Shown: positions 36,532 through 45,681, numbered from the stretch's first letter. The stretch: 49,116 nucleotides of DNA from Gemmatimonadota bacterium (GCA_020348925.1 CP070758.1:1307755-1356870); one strand, 5' to 3'. Notes: generated from the sequence alone by a model not told the origin. Numbers and translations: made by a program.

Positions 36532-39096
36532 ATGTCGGAAATCACACTTGATGATCTATCACTCGAAAACGTTGAGCTCACGCCGCGTGTTCTCCACCTC
36601 AGAAAGACCTATTTCAAGGCCGTGCCGGAGATATGTATTGAGCGGTCCCGTTTGATCACCGCATTCAGTCTGCAGCACGACCTTTTCGACCACGACCGTA
36701 TCTCCACTCTCGACAAGGCCAGGATGTATCGGTTCGTACTGGAGAATCGCGTCCCGGTTGTCTATCACAGCAAAGGCTACGAAGAGGGGATGAAACCCTT
36801 TGAGTTCAGCGATGGTTCTCTCTTTGCCGGCTCTACGACGAGTAAGTTCAAGGGGGTTCCTCTCTATCCTGAGTTTCTCGCCTTGGCTCTGTGGCCGGAA
36901 CTTTGGACTATTTCGAAGAGAGCGCGAAACCCATACCACATCACAGACTCGGAGGTCAAACATCTCAATTCCAAGATTTTTCCTCATTGGATGGAGAACA
37001 CCATCCTCGAATATGCCAGACAAAGATCGTACGAGGAGAACTTTGAGAAGTATGGGCTCAGAAAACACGCGCCTGAGTTGAAACTGCTTGAGCGTCTCGT
37101 CTTCTTCCTCGCCAGTAAGCCCAATTGCATATCTCACACCATTCCGGACTTCTCAAAAGCGATTGGAATCGGTCTGCGAGGCATCATCGATGAGGCCAAG
37201 AGGAAGGAATTGGAAACTTCCGATATCTCCCGGAAAGAGTTTTACAGGGCCGTGTCCGAGGTTCTTGAGGGAATAATCACGTACTCGCGAAACCTCGCAG
37301 ATGAGGCCCAGAAATTGGCGGAGGACGAGAAAGATCCGGTGCGGAAGGAGGAACTTCATGATATTGCGAGGATCAATCGCCGGGTTCCGGAATCTCCGGC
37401 GCAGACCCTGCGTGAAGGACTGACCACCGTCTGGATATGCTGGACCGCGATCCACCTTGAAAACCCGAACGTCGGACTCAGCCTCGGAAGATTGGACCAG
37501 GCGCTGTACGATCTCTACCGAAGGGAGAGAGACGGAGGGACGTTGAGCGTGGAGGAGGCGGTCGAGCTTATCAGTTGTCTGTGGCTCAAGATCGGGGACC
37601 ACGTTCCCAGCATACCGGATGCCGCTGAGCAGCTCTTCGGTGGCACGGGTTCCAACCAGGCCATCACCATGGGTGGGGTTGATGCGGATGGCCATGACGC
37701 CGTGAACGATCTGACCTACATCATGCTCAGGGCCACCGAGCTGATGAAACTGCGCGACCCCAACCCCAATGCCAGGTACTACCTTGGCGTAAACTCCAGG
37801 GAGTACCTGAGACGACTGTGTGAGATCAATATGAATACAGGGGCCATTCCGGCGATTCACAATGACAGGGCTGTTATCAAGGCGCTGATGGCCAAGGGTG
37901 AGACGATCGAACAGGCGCGGGACTACGGCGTCATCGGCTGTGTGGAGCCCGGGAGTAACGGCAGGTTCTACGGTCATACTGCAGCCATCCTGTTGAATTT
38001 GACCTCCGCCCTTGAGCTGACACTCTTCAACGGAAGACACCGGCATACGGGTCTGGATGTCCTGATCAGCAAGGAGACCGGAGATCCGTCCGCATTCAAC
38101 ACCTTCGAGGACCTGAAAACAGCATTTGAGGAGCAGATTCGCTGGTTGGTCGAGCGGACCACAGCGCTGAATAACCTCCTGGGAAAGACGCACCAGGACT
38201 TTTATCCCACTCCCATTCTGTCCTCCTTCTTTGAGGGTCCTGTGGAGAAAGGGAGAGACCTCATTCGGGGCGGTGCCGTTATCAATTCATCGGGTGTGGC
38301 CATAATTGGGCTGGCGGATGTGGCCGATTCCCTGAGCGCCATAGAGAAGGTCGTCTTTGAGGAGAAAACCCATTCCTTCGGAGATGTTCTGATCGCTCTC
38401 AAGAAGAACTTCTGGGGATATGAAAGCCTGCGGACACGGCTCATGAATCCGGACAAGACTCCGAAGTACGGGAACGAAGATCCGGAGGCCGATGCCACAG
38501 TCTCATGGATCGTGCACTTGTTGGACGCATCATTTGGGGAGAAAGAGAACTATCGGGGCGGCAAATACCGGGTCGGGTACTGGACTATGACCAATCATGC
38601 GGGTTTCGGTCGTTTCATGGGAGCCACACCGAACGGGCGTAAGGCCCACGAGAATTTCACCAGCGGCATTACGCCTGTCTCGGCAGTCACACCCTATCTT
38701 ACCAAGGCCCTCAACTCTGTGGCAAACCAGCCTGCAGAGTGCCTGGCAAACGGCGTGGCTTTGAATATGAAATACACACCTGAACCCGGAGACAGAAAGA
38801 AGATGCTCGACAATTTCGTCGCCTCGGTCGAGGGGTACTTCGACGAAATGGACGGGAAACGCGACGGAGGCATGGAGGTCCAATTCATTATCACGGACCA
38901 CAGGACCCTTGCCGACGCCGTAGCCCATTCTGACAAGTATCCTGAACTCCTGGTTCGGGTCTCCGGATATACCGCATATTTCAAAGACCTGAATCCTCAA
39001 ATGCAAAAGGAGATCATTGATCGGACAGAATACCTGCTGTCCAGTGGTCGGATGGTCGAGTTTGAGCCGTTTCCACTACCTGCGGAGAGGAGATGA
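36532..39096 (+). CDS. Glycyl radical enzyme of unknown substrate
   Basis: 854 residues from ATG 36532, preferred because AAGGA lies eight bases upstream; a frame starting 63 bases earlier overlaps the previous gene. The thiyl-radical Cys470 and base Glu472 are in GVIGCVEPGSNGRF, and the glycyl radical is Gly812 in LVRVSGYTAYF near the C-terminus. The family includes pyruvate formate-lyase and the glycerol, diol and choline enzymes; GCVEP points to the dehydratase/lyase branch rather than pyruvate formate-lyase, where two adjacent Cys are needed. It requires an activating radical SAM enzyme, supplied at 42107-43033. It is oxygen-sensitive, implying an anaerobic host. Confidence 0.93.
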   Translation: MSEITLDDLSLENVELTPRVLHLRKTYFKAVPEICIERSRLITAFSLQHDLFDHDRISTLDKARMYRFVLENRVPVVYHSKGYEEGMKPFEFSDGSLFAGSTTSKFKGVPLYPEFLALALWPELWTISKRARNPYHITDSEVKHLNSKIFPHWMENTILEYARQRSYEENFEKYGLRKHAPELKLLERLVFFLASKPNCISHTIPDFSKAIGIGLRGIIDEAKRKELETSDISRKEFYRAVSEVLEGIITYSRNLADEAQKLAEDEKDPVRKEELHDIARINRRVPESPAQTLREGLTTVWICWTAIHLENPNVGLSLGRLDQALYDLYRRERDGGTLSVEEAVELISCLWLKIGDHVPSIPDAAEQLFGGTGSNQAITMGGVDADGHDAVNDLTYIMLRATELMKLRDPNPNARYYLGVNSREYLRRLCEINMNTGAIPAIHNDRAVIKALMAKGETIEQARDYGVIGCVEPGSNGRFYGHTAAILLNLTSALELTLFNGRHRHTGLDVLISKETGDPSAFNTFEDLKTAFEEQIRWLVERTTALNNLLGKTHQDFYPTPILSSFFEGPVEKGRDLIRGGAVINSSGVAIIGLADVADSLSAIEKVVFEEKTHSFGDVLIALKKNFWGYESLRTRLMNPDKTPKYGNEDPEADATVSWIVHLLDASFGEKENYRGGKYRVGYWTMTNHAGFGRFMGATPNGRKAHENFTSGITPVSAVTPYLTKALNSVANQPAECLANGVALNMKYTPEPGDRKKMLDNFVASVEGYFDEMDGKRDGGMEVQFIITDHRTLADAVAHSDKYPELLVRVSGYTAYFKDLNPQMQKEIIDRTEYLLSSGRMVEFEPFPLPAERR

Positions 39097-39099
39097 ACA

Positions 39100-39588
39100 A
39101 TGGCTTCGAGAATGAAACGGATCGCCTTACGGCCTTTGCCCTATCTGTTTACCGACTGGGTGGGGCAGCTCATCGCAAGGCTTTTCTCCAGAAAGCTCAT
39201 GAGACAGTTTTGTGGGGAGGTGACGGATACGTTTGTCGAACTTCTCCTGAAAGGTATGGATCTGGCCTTCTGTTTATCCAAGGGGTTTCGCAAGAATATC
39301 AGGGGCTTCGAGGGACGGTACCTTTTCCAGACGGCGGATGGTCTTATCGTCACATCCGCCACCTTTCGGAAAGGCAACATGAGGGTCCATGAGGCGGCCA
39401 TCGATGACTGGGATGTCCGGGTCACTTTCAAAGATGCTCCTGCGCTGAACGCGTTCTTGTTCTCCAAGGACCAGGACATCCTCGATTCGGTTCTGGCCGA
39501 TGACGTTGAGGTCGACGGCAATATGAACTACGTCTATAAGTTTGGCTTTATGGCCAGAGACCTGAGCCGGAGGTTAGGTGTGGGGTAG
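39100..39588 (+). CDS. Small SCP2-like protein coupled to the glycyl radical enzyme
   Basis: 162 residues, ATG 39100, three bases after the glycyl radical enzyme stop codon with GGAGATG upstream, so translational coupling is likely. The last two thirds (from about residue 65, FRKNIRGFEGRYLFQTADG to DGNMNYVYKFGFMARDL) have the alternating strand pattern of sterol-carrier-like (SCP2) domains, whose hydrophobic tunnel binds lipids; the match is by pattern only. The first 40 residues are basic with two hydrophobic stretches and may be a membrane-facing helix. It might bind the substrate or shield the radical enzyme. This is unproven. Confidence 0.7.
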   Translation: MASRMKRIALRPLPYLFTDWVGQLIARLFSRKLMRQFCGEVTDTFVELLLKGMDLAFCLSKGFRKNIRGFEGRYLFQTADGLIVTSATFRKGNMRVHEAAIDDWDVRVTFKDAPALNAFLFSKDQDILDSVLADDVEVDGNMNYVYKFGFMARDLSRRLGVG

Positions 39589-39757
39589 ATCAGGAAGTCG
39601 GGTCGAGGTGCCGTAAGATGCTTTCGCAGAATGTCCCGGTCACTTCAGGATCGGTCGACTCACCTTCGTAACCGCGTTCGAAAGTCGGGGAATTATGTCA
39701 CGTGCACTTCCGTATTGCGTCGCAGGATGTCGAAACATGCAGAGATAAGGAGGGCGT

Positions 39758-40345
39758 ATGAATACACGGCGAGTAGTTATTGATTACGGCCACGGAGGTT
39801 CCAAGCCCGGGGCTGTGTACGGCGGGGTCGAGGAGAAGACAGTGAACCTGTTCACCGGGCAGGAGCTTTACCATGAATTGCACAAGCACGATGAAGGACA
39901 GGATATTCAGGTGATGCTGACGCGGGACTCCGATTATGACATCCCGATTTCCGTTCGGTGTCAATTGATCAACCAGCATCATGAACGACAGCCGATAGGG
40001 CTCGTGATTTCGGTACATTACAATGCCGTGGGCGATCCGTCGGTGTCTGGTTTCGAAGTCTACTATTTGGCGAGCTCTGTGAAGGGGCTCGCCGCCGCCA
40101 GGGAGGTTTTACGGGTCGTTCAACAGGCGGGAATTCCTGTGCGCGGACAGGGACTCATCACGACCGCCCAGCTCGGTCGCAGATTGGCCATGATCCACAA
40201 AACCAAACCCCCCGCAATCTTGATCGAGGTGGGGTATCTGACGAACGTGCTGGATCGGAATAATGCACAAGATCCAAGTTTCCGGACGAATGTGGCCCGG
40301 GCGGTTGCCAAAGGAATACGGGCGTATCTGGAGAAGGAGGGCTAA
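39758..40345 (+). CDS. N-acetylmuramoyl-L-alanine amidase (Amidase_3) without signal peptide
   Basis: 195 residues, ATG 39758 with AAGGAGGGCGT upstream. The zinc site follows the family: His12 in DYGHGG, Glu26 in VEEKTVNL, His87 in SVHYNA, with catalytic Glu157 in LIEVGYLTN. It cuts the bond between muramic acid and the stem peptide. It has no signal peptide, unlike housekeeping AmiA/B/C enzymes, and is just the catalytic domain; phage endolysins and lysis proteins look like this. It opens a tight four-gene cassette with overlapping or abutting reading frames (ending at 41926). Confidence 0.93.
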   Translation: MNTRRVVIDYGHGGSKPGAVYGGVEEKTVNLFTGQELYHELHKHDEGQDIQVMLTRDSDYDIPISVRCQLINQHHERQPIGLVISVHYNAVGDPSVSGFEVYYLASSVKGLAAAREVLRVVQQAGIPVRGQGLITTAQLGRRLAMIHKTKPPAILIEVGYLTNVLDRNNAQDPSFRTNVARAVAKGIRAYLEKEG

Positions 40346-40347
40346 AC

Positions 40348-40824
40348 ATGACAAGTGAGAGGGGAGCTCCTGCAAGTTTTCTGCTGCGGAACAGTAAAGG
40401 CTATCCGGATTTTGTGATGACTATGCTGGTGGCGGTGACGTTGGCGCTGTTTGTGGTTATTCTGTGCTGGATGGCACTCAATCTGGTCGGTTTGCACAGC
40501 ATCTCCGCCACGCCGGCCTCGCAAGCCGGGACCGGGGATATTGAGGGGAGCGTCGTGTCGGCGGGTGGGTCGGTGCAGCTGTTGAACAGCTTCAACGAGA
40601 ATGCCCGTCTGATTGTGCTCGGTCTCTGTTCATCGGTCTTCAGTCTGGCTGGGGCCTACTATTTGCGCCGGAGGTCTCATGACATACATTACGAATCCTG
40701 GCAGAAAACCAAGGTGGAATTAGGACTGCAAGATGCGGGTGCACGTATCCCTTCGGGGTATGTGTCACCGGTGAGGTCCACATTGACGCATGCCAATTAC
40801 GACGATGAGGAGGAGGATATATGA
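40348..40824 (+). CDS. Two-span membrane protein of the amidase cassette
   Basis: 158 residues, beginning two bases after the amidase stop codon. Hydrophobic spans lie at about 23-48 (VMTMLVAVTLALFVVILCW) and 86-104 (ARLIVLGLCSSVFSLAGAYY), separated by a Ser/Gly/Ala-rich loop; the C-terminal 50 residues are polar and acidic at the end (DDEEEDI). The size and two spans suit a holin-like or adaptor role, but no family was recognised. Its end overlaps the next gene by four bases (ATGA), indicating translational coupling. Confidence 0.8.
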   Translation: MTSERGAPASFLLRNSKGYPDFVMTMLVAVTLALFVVILCWMALNLVGLHSISATPASQAGTGDIEGSVVSAGGSVQLLNSFNENARLIVLGLCSSVFSLAGAYYLRRRSHDIHYESWQKTKVELGLQDAGARIPSGYVSPVRSTLTHANYDDEEEDI

Positions 40825-41450
40825 GCATGTTCTCACTTTTTGATATGTTCCGCACAGGGGCGTGGATTGACTATGCCATCATCATCGTTTTTACATTGAT
40901 CGCACTCTTTTTGGTCGGGCATTTTATGAGACAAGGACCGAGGAGGTGGCTGGCGTTCGCGGGGATATTGTTGGGCGGTGGACTGGCGCTTTCCTGGACG
41001 GCGAGACGTCATCGCTATACGGAGAAGAAGCTGAAGGCGCATAACGAGGCGATCGAGCGGCTGCGGGCCATGGTCGCCAAACGCGATCAAATGATTGAGG
41101 AGAACAACGCGACAATCCGGGAGCTGGAGGCGGAGCGGGCCAACCTGCGGCCCGACATCGATGAGGACAAGGCCAAGATTCGGGAGATCGAGGAGAAGAT
41201 CGACGCCCGCCGGCGGAACCACGAGCGCATGGCTAAGGTGCTGGATATGCAGGAGGAGGATATCGCGGGATATGTGAAACGGATGGAAAGTGAGTCGCCG
41301 TTGCTGTCTGTGGGAGAGATTCTGACCAAGCACGGCTTGGCAGGAAAGCGCCCTGAAACGCAGCCGACCGTACCTGATCCGGCCGGTCCGGAGAAAAGGG
41401 CGGAGGCGATTGCCGTCGCCGGGTTTGTGATGAAAGGAGACGTCGAATGA
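40821..41450 (+). CDS. Two-span membrane protein with long coiled coil
   Basis: 209 residues. Two membrane spans (about 16-36 and 42-59) are followed by a heptad-rich coiled coil from about 65 to 140 (EKKLKAHNEAIERLRAMVAK, then IREIEEKIDARRRNHERMAK) and a Pro-containing, mostly polar tail. It overlaps both neighbours by four bases. The coiled coil is on the same side as the C-terminus and could reach a partner such as the next protein or the amidase. No recognised family; a structural or scaffold role is inferred. Confidence 0.8.
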   Translation: MSMFSLFDMFRTGAWIDYAIIIVFTLIALFLVGHFMRQGPRRWLAFAGILLGGGLALSWTARRHRYTEKKLKAHNEAIERLRAMVAKRDQMIEENNATIRELEAERANLRPDIDEDKAKIREIEEKIDARRRNHERMAKVLDMQEEDIAGYVKRMESESPLLSVGEILTKHGLAGKRPETQPTVPDPAGPEKRAEAIAVAGFVMKGDVE

Positions 41451-41926
41451 AGAGGATCGTGCCGGTGTTCGTCCTGTGCCTGATTCTGTCCCAATCGGTA
41501 TGGAGTCAGACCGAAAATTGGGAAGCTGCGTATCAGGAGTTGAGCGTCCAGTATGAGGAGGCACTGAGGCGGCTGGCCATGCGGGATACGCTCATCCAGG
41601 TGATGCAGGCGGCCTTGGATACAGCCCGGCTCATGAGAGAGAACACCCAGGGACTTCTGACAGATGTGGATTCCCTGAGAGCGCAAAACGAATCGCTGGC
41701 GATCAAATATGATCGCATGATCGCCCTTTCCGATTCCATCCAAACCCTGTTGAGAGAGAACGTCTCACTCTCACAACAATCGGTGTCCGAGCTGGATAGC
41801 GCTATCGTGGATCTGAACAAAAAGTATAATCGTGCGGTGCGCGAGTGTCTGCGCCCGTGGTACCTCCGCTGGGAATTCTATATGGGTGGGCTCATAGGAG
41901 GTCTCATCGGCATGGCCGTAAAATGA
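41447..41926 (+). CDS. Exported coiled-coil protein with C-terminal membrane anchor
   Basis: 159 residues. A signal peptide (1-20, ending VWS-Q) precedes a coiled coil of about 100 residues (from NWEAAYQELSVQYEEALRRL to LNKKYNRAVREC), then a short RPWYLRWEFY segment and a C-terminal Gly-rich hydrophobic span (about 143-158). This gives a periplasmic coiled coil tethered at its end, a build also seen in spanins and tail-anchored scaffold proteins. It overlaps the preceding gene by four bases. Function unknown; co-transcription with the amidase suggests wall-related activity. Confidence 0.78.
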   Translation: MKRIVPVFVLCLILSQSVWSQTENWEAAYQELSVQYEEALRRLAMRDTLIQVMQAALDTARLMRENTQGLLTDVDSLRAQNESLAIKYDRMIALSDSIQTLLRENVSLSQQSVSELDSAIVDLNKKYNRAVRECLRPWYLRWEFYMGGLIGGLIGMAVK

Positions 41927-42106
41927 GTGCGCCCGGAGTCCTGTTTCGATGTGTGCATAGGTCGAAGCACGATGGGCTATTCATCCCAGGCATGGCCTGG
42001 TGCGAGGGAACGGATCGGCCTGCCGGGGAAGCGTGTCTCACAAACAGTGAGATTTTTGACACTTCCAGGCTGCATAAAAAATTTTGGAGCGAGATCTCTT
42101 TAAACA

Positions 42107-43033
42107 ATGGAACCCTTGCCCCTCATCGTTGATATCAAAAGGCACAGCCTCGAGGACGGCCCCGGTATCCGGAGCGTCGTCTTTTTCAAGGGATGTCCCC
42201 TCCGGTGCGTCTTTTGCCAGAATCCCGAGACGCAGGATCCAAGGATGGAGATCTCCTTTTCTGTCAATGCGTGCATTCGGTGTGAGATGTGTCAGAGGAT
42301 CTGTCCAGAAGGGGCGATACGCTTCGACCTCCCCGGGCGAATTCAGCGGGACAGGTGTCTTCGCTGTGGTGCGTGTGCCGCCGTCTGTCCCGGCAAGGGA
42401 TTACGAGTTGTGGGATCGTACTTTCCTGTTGAAACGCTCAGCGAAATTCTTCTGCGAGACCTTCCCTTTTACCGCCATTCAGGGGGTGGTGTGACCCTCG
42501 CCGGAGGTGAACCCACCCTCCATCTCGACTATCTCGAACCCCTCTTACAAGCTCTTAAAGCCAGCGAGATTCATGTTGTCCTGGAGACCTCAGGTTATTT
42601 CGACTACGGCTCTTTTCGACGGCGGATCCTACCTTATATTGACATTATTTACTACGACATCAAGGTGGCTGATCCGCAGGTCCACCGGAAATATACAGGC
42701 AAGACAAACGGAAGGATCCTGGGTAACGTCCGCCGCTTACTCCAAGAGAGAGCGGCTGTGGTTTACCCCAGGATACCCCTTATTCCAAATATTACTGCCA
42801 CGAGGGAAAATCTGTCTGCGATCCTTCATATTCTGTGTGACGCTGGGGCGGAGCATGTCTCCTTGCTTCCCTATAATCCCATGGGAAGAGAGGCGGCTGC
42901 GGGTCTCGGAAACGTCACGGTGCCTCTTCCGGAGTCATTCATGAGGCCTGATGAGGAAAAGGCGATGTGCAGCATGTTTGCCGGGCTGATTCAAGAGCTG
43001 GAGAGGTCGCCTCGCCCGCGCCAGGAGGTCTGA
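42107..43033 (+). CDS. Glycyl radical enzyme activating enzyme
   Basis: 308 residues. The radical SAM motif is GCPLRCVFC (Cys30, Cys34, Cys37), preceded by the family start IKRHSLEDGPGIRSVVF. It contains two inserted 4Fe-4S ferredoxin clusters, CIRCEMCQRICP (Cys56, 59, 62, 66) and CLRCGACAAVCP (Cys84, 87, 90, 94), as in activators of dehydratase-type glycyl radical enzymes rather than pyruvate formate-lyase. TLAGGEPTL is the SAM-binding GGEP motif. It abstracts the hydrogen from the glycine of its partner, here most likely the enzyme at 36532-39096. The two are separated by the amidase cassette, about 3 kb. Confidence 0.95.
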   Translation: MEPLPLIVDIKRHSLEDGPGIRSVVFFKGCPLRCVFCQNPETQDPRMEISFSVNACIRCEMCQRICPEGAIRFDLPGRIQRDRCLRCGACAAVCPGKGLRVVGSYFPVETLSEILLRDLPFYRHSGGGVTLAGGEPTLHLDYLEPLLQALKASEIHVVLETSGYFDYGSFRRRILPYIDIIYYDIKVADPQVHRKYTGKTNGRILGNVRRLLQERAAVVYPRIPLIPNITATRENLSAILHILCDAGAEHVSLLPYNPMGREAAAGLGNVTVPLPESFMRPDEEKAMCSMFAGLIQELERSPRPRQEV

Positions 43034-43442
43034 CGGGTTCGCGGAAGTTGCCAGGGCGAGAAAAACTTTGGGCCTGTTCAATAATCAACAGTTGTTCCCT
43101 CGATCAAAAGCGGCAACAAGATTCGAGCGCTTGAGGAGGTTTTCGGGTTAACGAAATTTCACGACGCGCTCGCTACGCCTTACGCCGAGTTCGGATAGAA
43201 CAGGGAGATTTGTCGCGTTGTCATGGTGCCGAGCTTCATGTTCGCCTCTTCGAACTATGACAGGACAACGCTCGTTGCTCTTTGCATTCCCGGACACGGG
43301 CCACTCCAGGTTATCAACGGTTCTTTCGGAGGTCTCAAACGGGTTTCCCTGAAACCGTCCCTGTTTCCGCAGGCCATGAATATACGGGGGCTGACGGAAT
43401 ATGGAGACCTCATTGAAGTGAAAGGGAAGGAGGATCGATAAA
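43034..43442. other. 409-base gap without a supported gene
   Basis: A 72-codon plus-strand frame (43223-43441, starting MVPSFMFASSNYDR) ends two bases before the next gene, and an overlapping minus-strand frame covers 43148-43459. Neither shows a known motif and they cannot both be real. The ribosome site AAGGAGG for the next gene lies at its end. The stretch may hold fragments of a lost gene. Confidence 0.3.
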
Positions 43443-45590
43443 ATGAAGTTCGAAATCACAGGTCAAGTGGAAGAGGCCGAAAGCGGCCGCGGCGTGCCGG
43501 GCGTTGTCGTAAGCGCCTTTGATAAAGACCTCTTATTTGACGACCTCCTGGGGGAAGCGATGACGGATGCGCAGGGAAAATTCCGTCTGGAGTACGCCGA
43601 GGGAGAATTCAGAGACCTGTTCGAAAAGAGGCCTGACATCTATCTCACGGTCAAGACCGTGTCCGGCAGGACGCTCTCCACGACTGAGAAGGCGACCCGA
43701 TTCAATGCGACACCGCACGAGGAATTTCGGTTGAAGATTTCAGCAGAGGCACTGCGGGCGGCCGGGCTCCGGACGGCCGAGCCTGTTCCGACGATTTCCG
43801 AGGAGACGCTGACGACGCTTACCTGTCTTTGGCATCTCGATGCGGAAGATGAGTTGGGCGAGCAAATAAAGGCGGATCTCAAGGGGAAATCTTCAATTCT
43901 CGAGATGATGAAAGATTACATGGCGGAGCTGAAAGGGGAACTGGACAACGACGCCCCCACCTTCCGCAAACTCCACAGGCTGTTTGAGCTCGGTTCGATG
44001 CCGGAGAATGTGGAGGGCCATTATTACGGGGTCGCCCTCGGCCTGCGCACAGGCGACCTCCGTGGTATCGCCGCCGAGCACGGAAATCTGTTGGGCTATC
44101 TGTGGGGGGAGTCGATCGGAGGGGTGGCCCCCTGGGTGGGGAAGAGCTTTACTCCCATGTCTGAGGGAGACCGAAGACAGGTTATCGGATCGGCCCTTCC
44201 TGACGACGTCGCAGTGTCCCGGGGTATCAACCATTTTAACGTTCTTGAGCATGCTCCGGTAAATATTGCGTTGAACACGATCCTGAATTTCTTGTGGCAC
44301 CTGAAGGAGGTGCCGGAGGCCGAGAGGCTGAGATACGGACATGAGCGGAACGGGGGACATTTCGTGTACCATCGCGCCTTTTCCATGTGTGATAAGACGC
44401 CGAGAGAAGTCTTCCGTCTCAATTATCGTTTCCGTGGGCTGGACAACAATCCCCCGCTCAACTATCTCATTGACGAGTTGGTGGAGATCGCCGACGGGCT
44501 GTACTTGGGACAGCTGCTGTTTGCGACTGCCCGTCTGCTGGAGCGATACGACTCCGAAGCGGACAGCGAGACGTATAAATATCAGCATTTCGGATATTTT
44601 CTGCTTTTCCGGGAGGATTGGAATGGGGAGGCGAGGCGGCTCTTCCCCCATCTTGAGATGCCCCGGGCTGCCGTGACGAGCAGGCTGCCTTCATCGGCAC
44701 TGTCCGATGATGTCCTGATCTCAAAAATCCCGGATAAATTCACCGGACTCACTCTGGCCGACCCTGTGGATGGCGATGTGGACAGTGCCCTGGTGGATGA
44801 GATACAGAAGGACCTGTCCGACTCAGGGACAGTCATCCGACTGCTCAAGTCTTACTCCGATCAACTTATGGAACATCCGGATACCCGATCGCCGGTCTTT
44901 GCGAAACTGCACACACTGTTCAACGCGGGGGTGGGCCTGACAACAATGGACGGTTTCTATCGCGGGGCGCTCGTCTCGTGGCAGAGCCAGGGGCTGCTGG
45001 CCGCTTTCGATATCAATACGATCAACATCGCATGGCGGGCGGCACGCGCCTTCTCACCCTGGACGGGGAAGCGCTTCGACCCTGTTGACGAGGCGCGGCT
45101 CCTGGAATTGACCGATAACTGCGAGACGATGGACGTTCCCACCTTCTTCTGTGCCAATACGGTGGTCTTTCGCACGGCCAGGGAGAAGTTCACCCGAGAA
45201 ATCATGAAGGCGGTTGGAATCTGGATAGAGGACGCGACTGAGGAGGAACGTCGTTTGCACGAATATGATGCGAAAACGTTCTTCTTCATCAGTAAGTATG
45301 CCAGGAGTGTTCATCCGGAGAACAAAGGAAAATCGGTTTTTCAGTTCAATTACCGCTGGAAAGCGCTGCGCAATCCCATTCCTGATCGTTATTGTATCGA
45401 CGAGCTGGTGCAGATTGCTGAGGGACTCTATCTGGGCAAGGTCTATTATGCGACGAATCCGTTGGAAGCCTGGGATCCTTCGACGGACCCTTCGACGTAT
45501 AAATATCGGCTCTTCGAGTATTTTATCCTGATGGATGATGAATGGCATGGGCGCAGATTGCGCATCGGATTTGATCTTGAAAATATCTAA
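43443..45590 (+). CDS. Protein with a transthyretin-like N-terminus and an internally duplicated unknown domain
   Basis: 715 residues, ATG 43443 with AAGGAGG ten bases upstream. Residues 1-100 look like a transthyretin/carboxypeptidase-regulatory beta-sandwich (GQVEEAESGRGVPGVVVSAF, MTDAQGKFRLEY). Then two copies of a ~245-residue domain occur at about 152-400 and 464-709: for example APWVGKSFTPM against SPWTGKRFDPV, IDELVEIADGLYLG against IDELVQIAEGLYLG, and TYKYQHFGYFLL against TYKYRLFEYFIL. Cys and Trp are not specially placed. No signal peptide. The unit was not recognised; a structural or binding role is only a guess. Confidence 0.85.
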   Translation: MKFEITGQVEEAESGRGVPGVVVSAFDKDLLFDDLLGEAMTDAQGKFRLEYAEGEFRDLFEKRPDIYLTVKTVSGRTLSTTEKATRFNATPHEEFRLKISAEALRAAGLRTAEPVPTISEETLTTLTCLWHLDAEDELGEQIKADLKGKSSILEMMKDYMAELKGELDNDAPTFRKLHRLFELGSMPENVEGHYYGVALGLRTGDLRGIAAEHGNLLGYLWGESIGGVAPWVGKSFTPMSEGDRRQVIGSALPDDVAVSRGINHFNVLEHAPVNIALNTILNFLWHLKEVPEAERLRYGHERNGGHFVYHRAFSMCDKTPREVFRLNYRFRGLDNNPPLNYLIDELVEIADGLYLGQLLFATARLLERYDSEADSETYKYQHFGYFLLFREDWNGEARRLFPHLEMPRAAVTSRLPSSALSDDVLISKIPDKFTGLTLADPVDGDVDSALVDEIQKDLSDSGTVIRLLKSYSDQLMEHPDTRSPVFAKLHTLFNAGVGLTTMDGFYRGALVSWQSQGLLAAFDINTINIAWRAARAFSPWTGKRFDPVDEARLLELTDNCETMDVPTFFCANTVVFRTAREKFTREIMKAVGIWIEDATEEERRLHEYDAKTFFFISKYARSVHPENKGKSVFQFNYRWKALRNPIPDRYCIDELVQIAEGLYLGKVYYATNPLEAWDPSTDPSTYKYRLFEYFILMDDEWHGRRLRIGFDLENI

Positions 45591-45681
45591 ATAGGATTAC
45601 GGAATTCGTTTTTCACCGGCAGGATGACACCCGGTTTCAGGACGGATTTCACTGCAAATCGAAAACAGAGGGAGATGAATA

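Noticed and set aside
37153-38193. 346-codon minus-strand frame
   Set aside because: Antisense to the glycyl radical enzyme; no motifs of its own.
39758-41926. Reading the amidase cassette as a prophage or contractile injection system
   Set aside because: No tail, sheath, capsid, portal or integrase gene is visible in the window, so only the resemblance of the lysis-like gene order is kept as a hypothesis.
42057-42090. TTGACA-like box before the activase gene
   Set aside because: No -10 element at a suitable spacing follows; the nearby A-run does not fit.
43148-43459. Minus-strand 103-codon frame before the duplicated-domain gene
   Set aside because: Overlaps the ribosome site and start of the next gene and has no domain; a plus-strand frame in the same place is no better supported.
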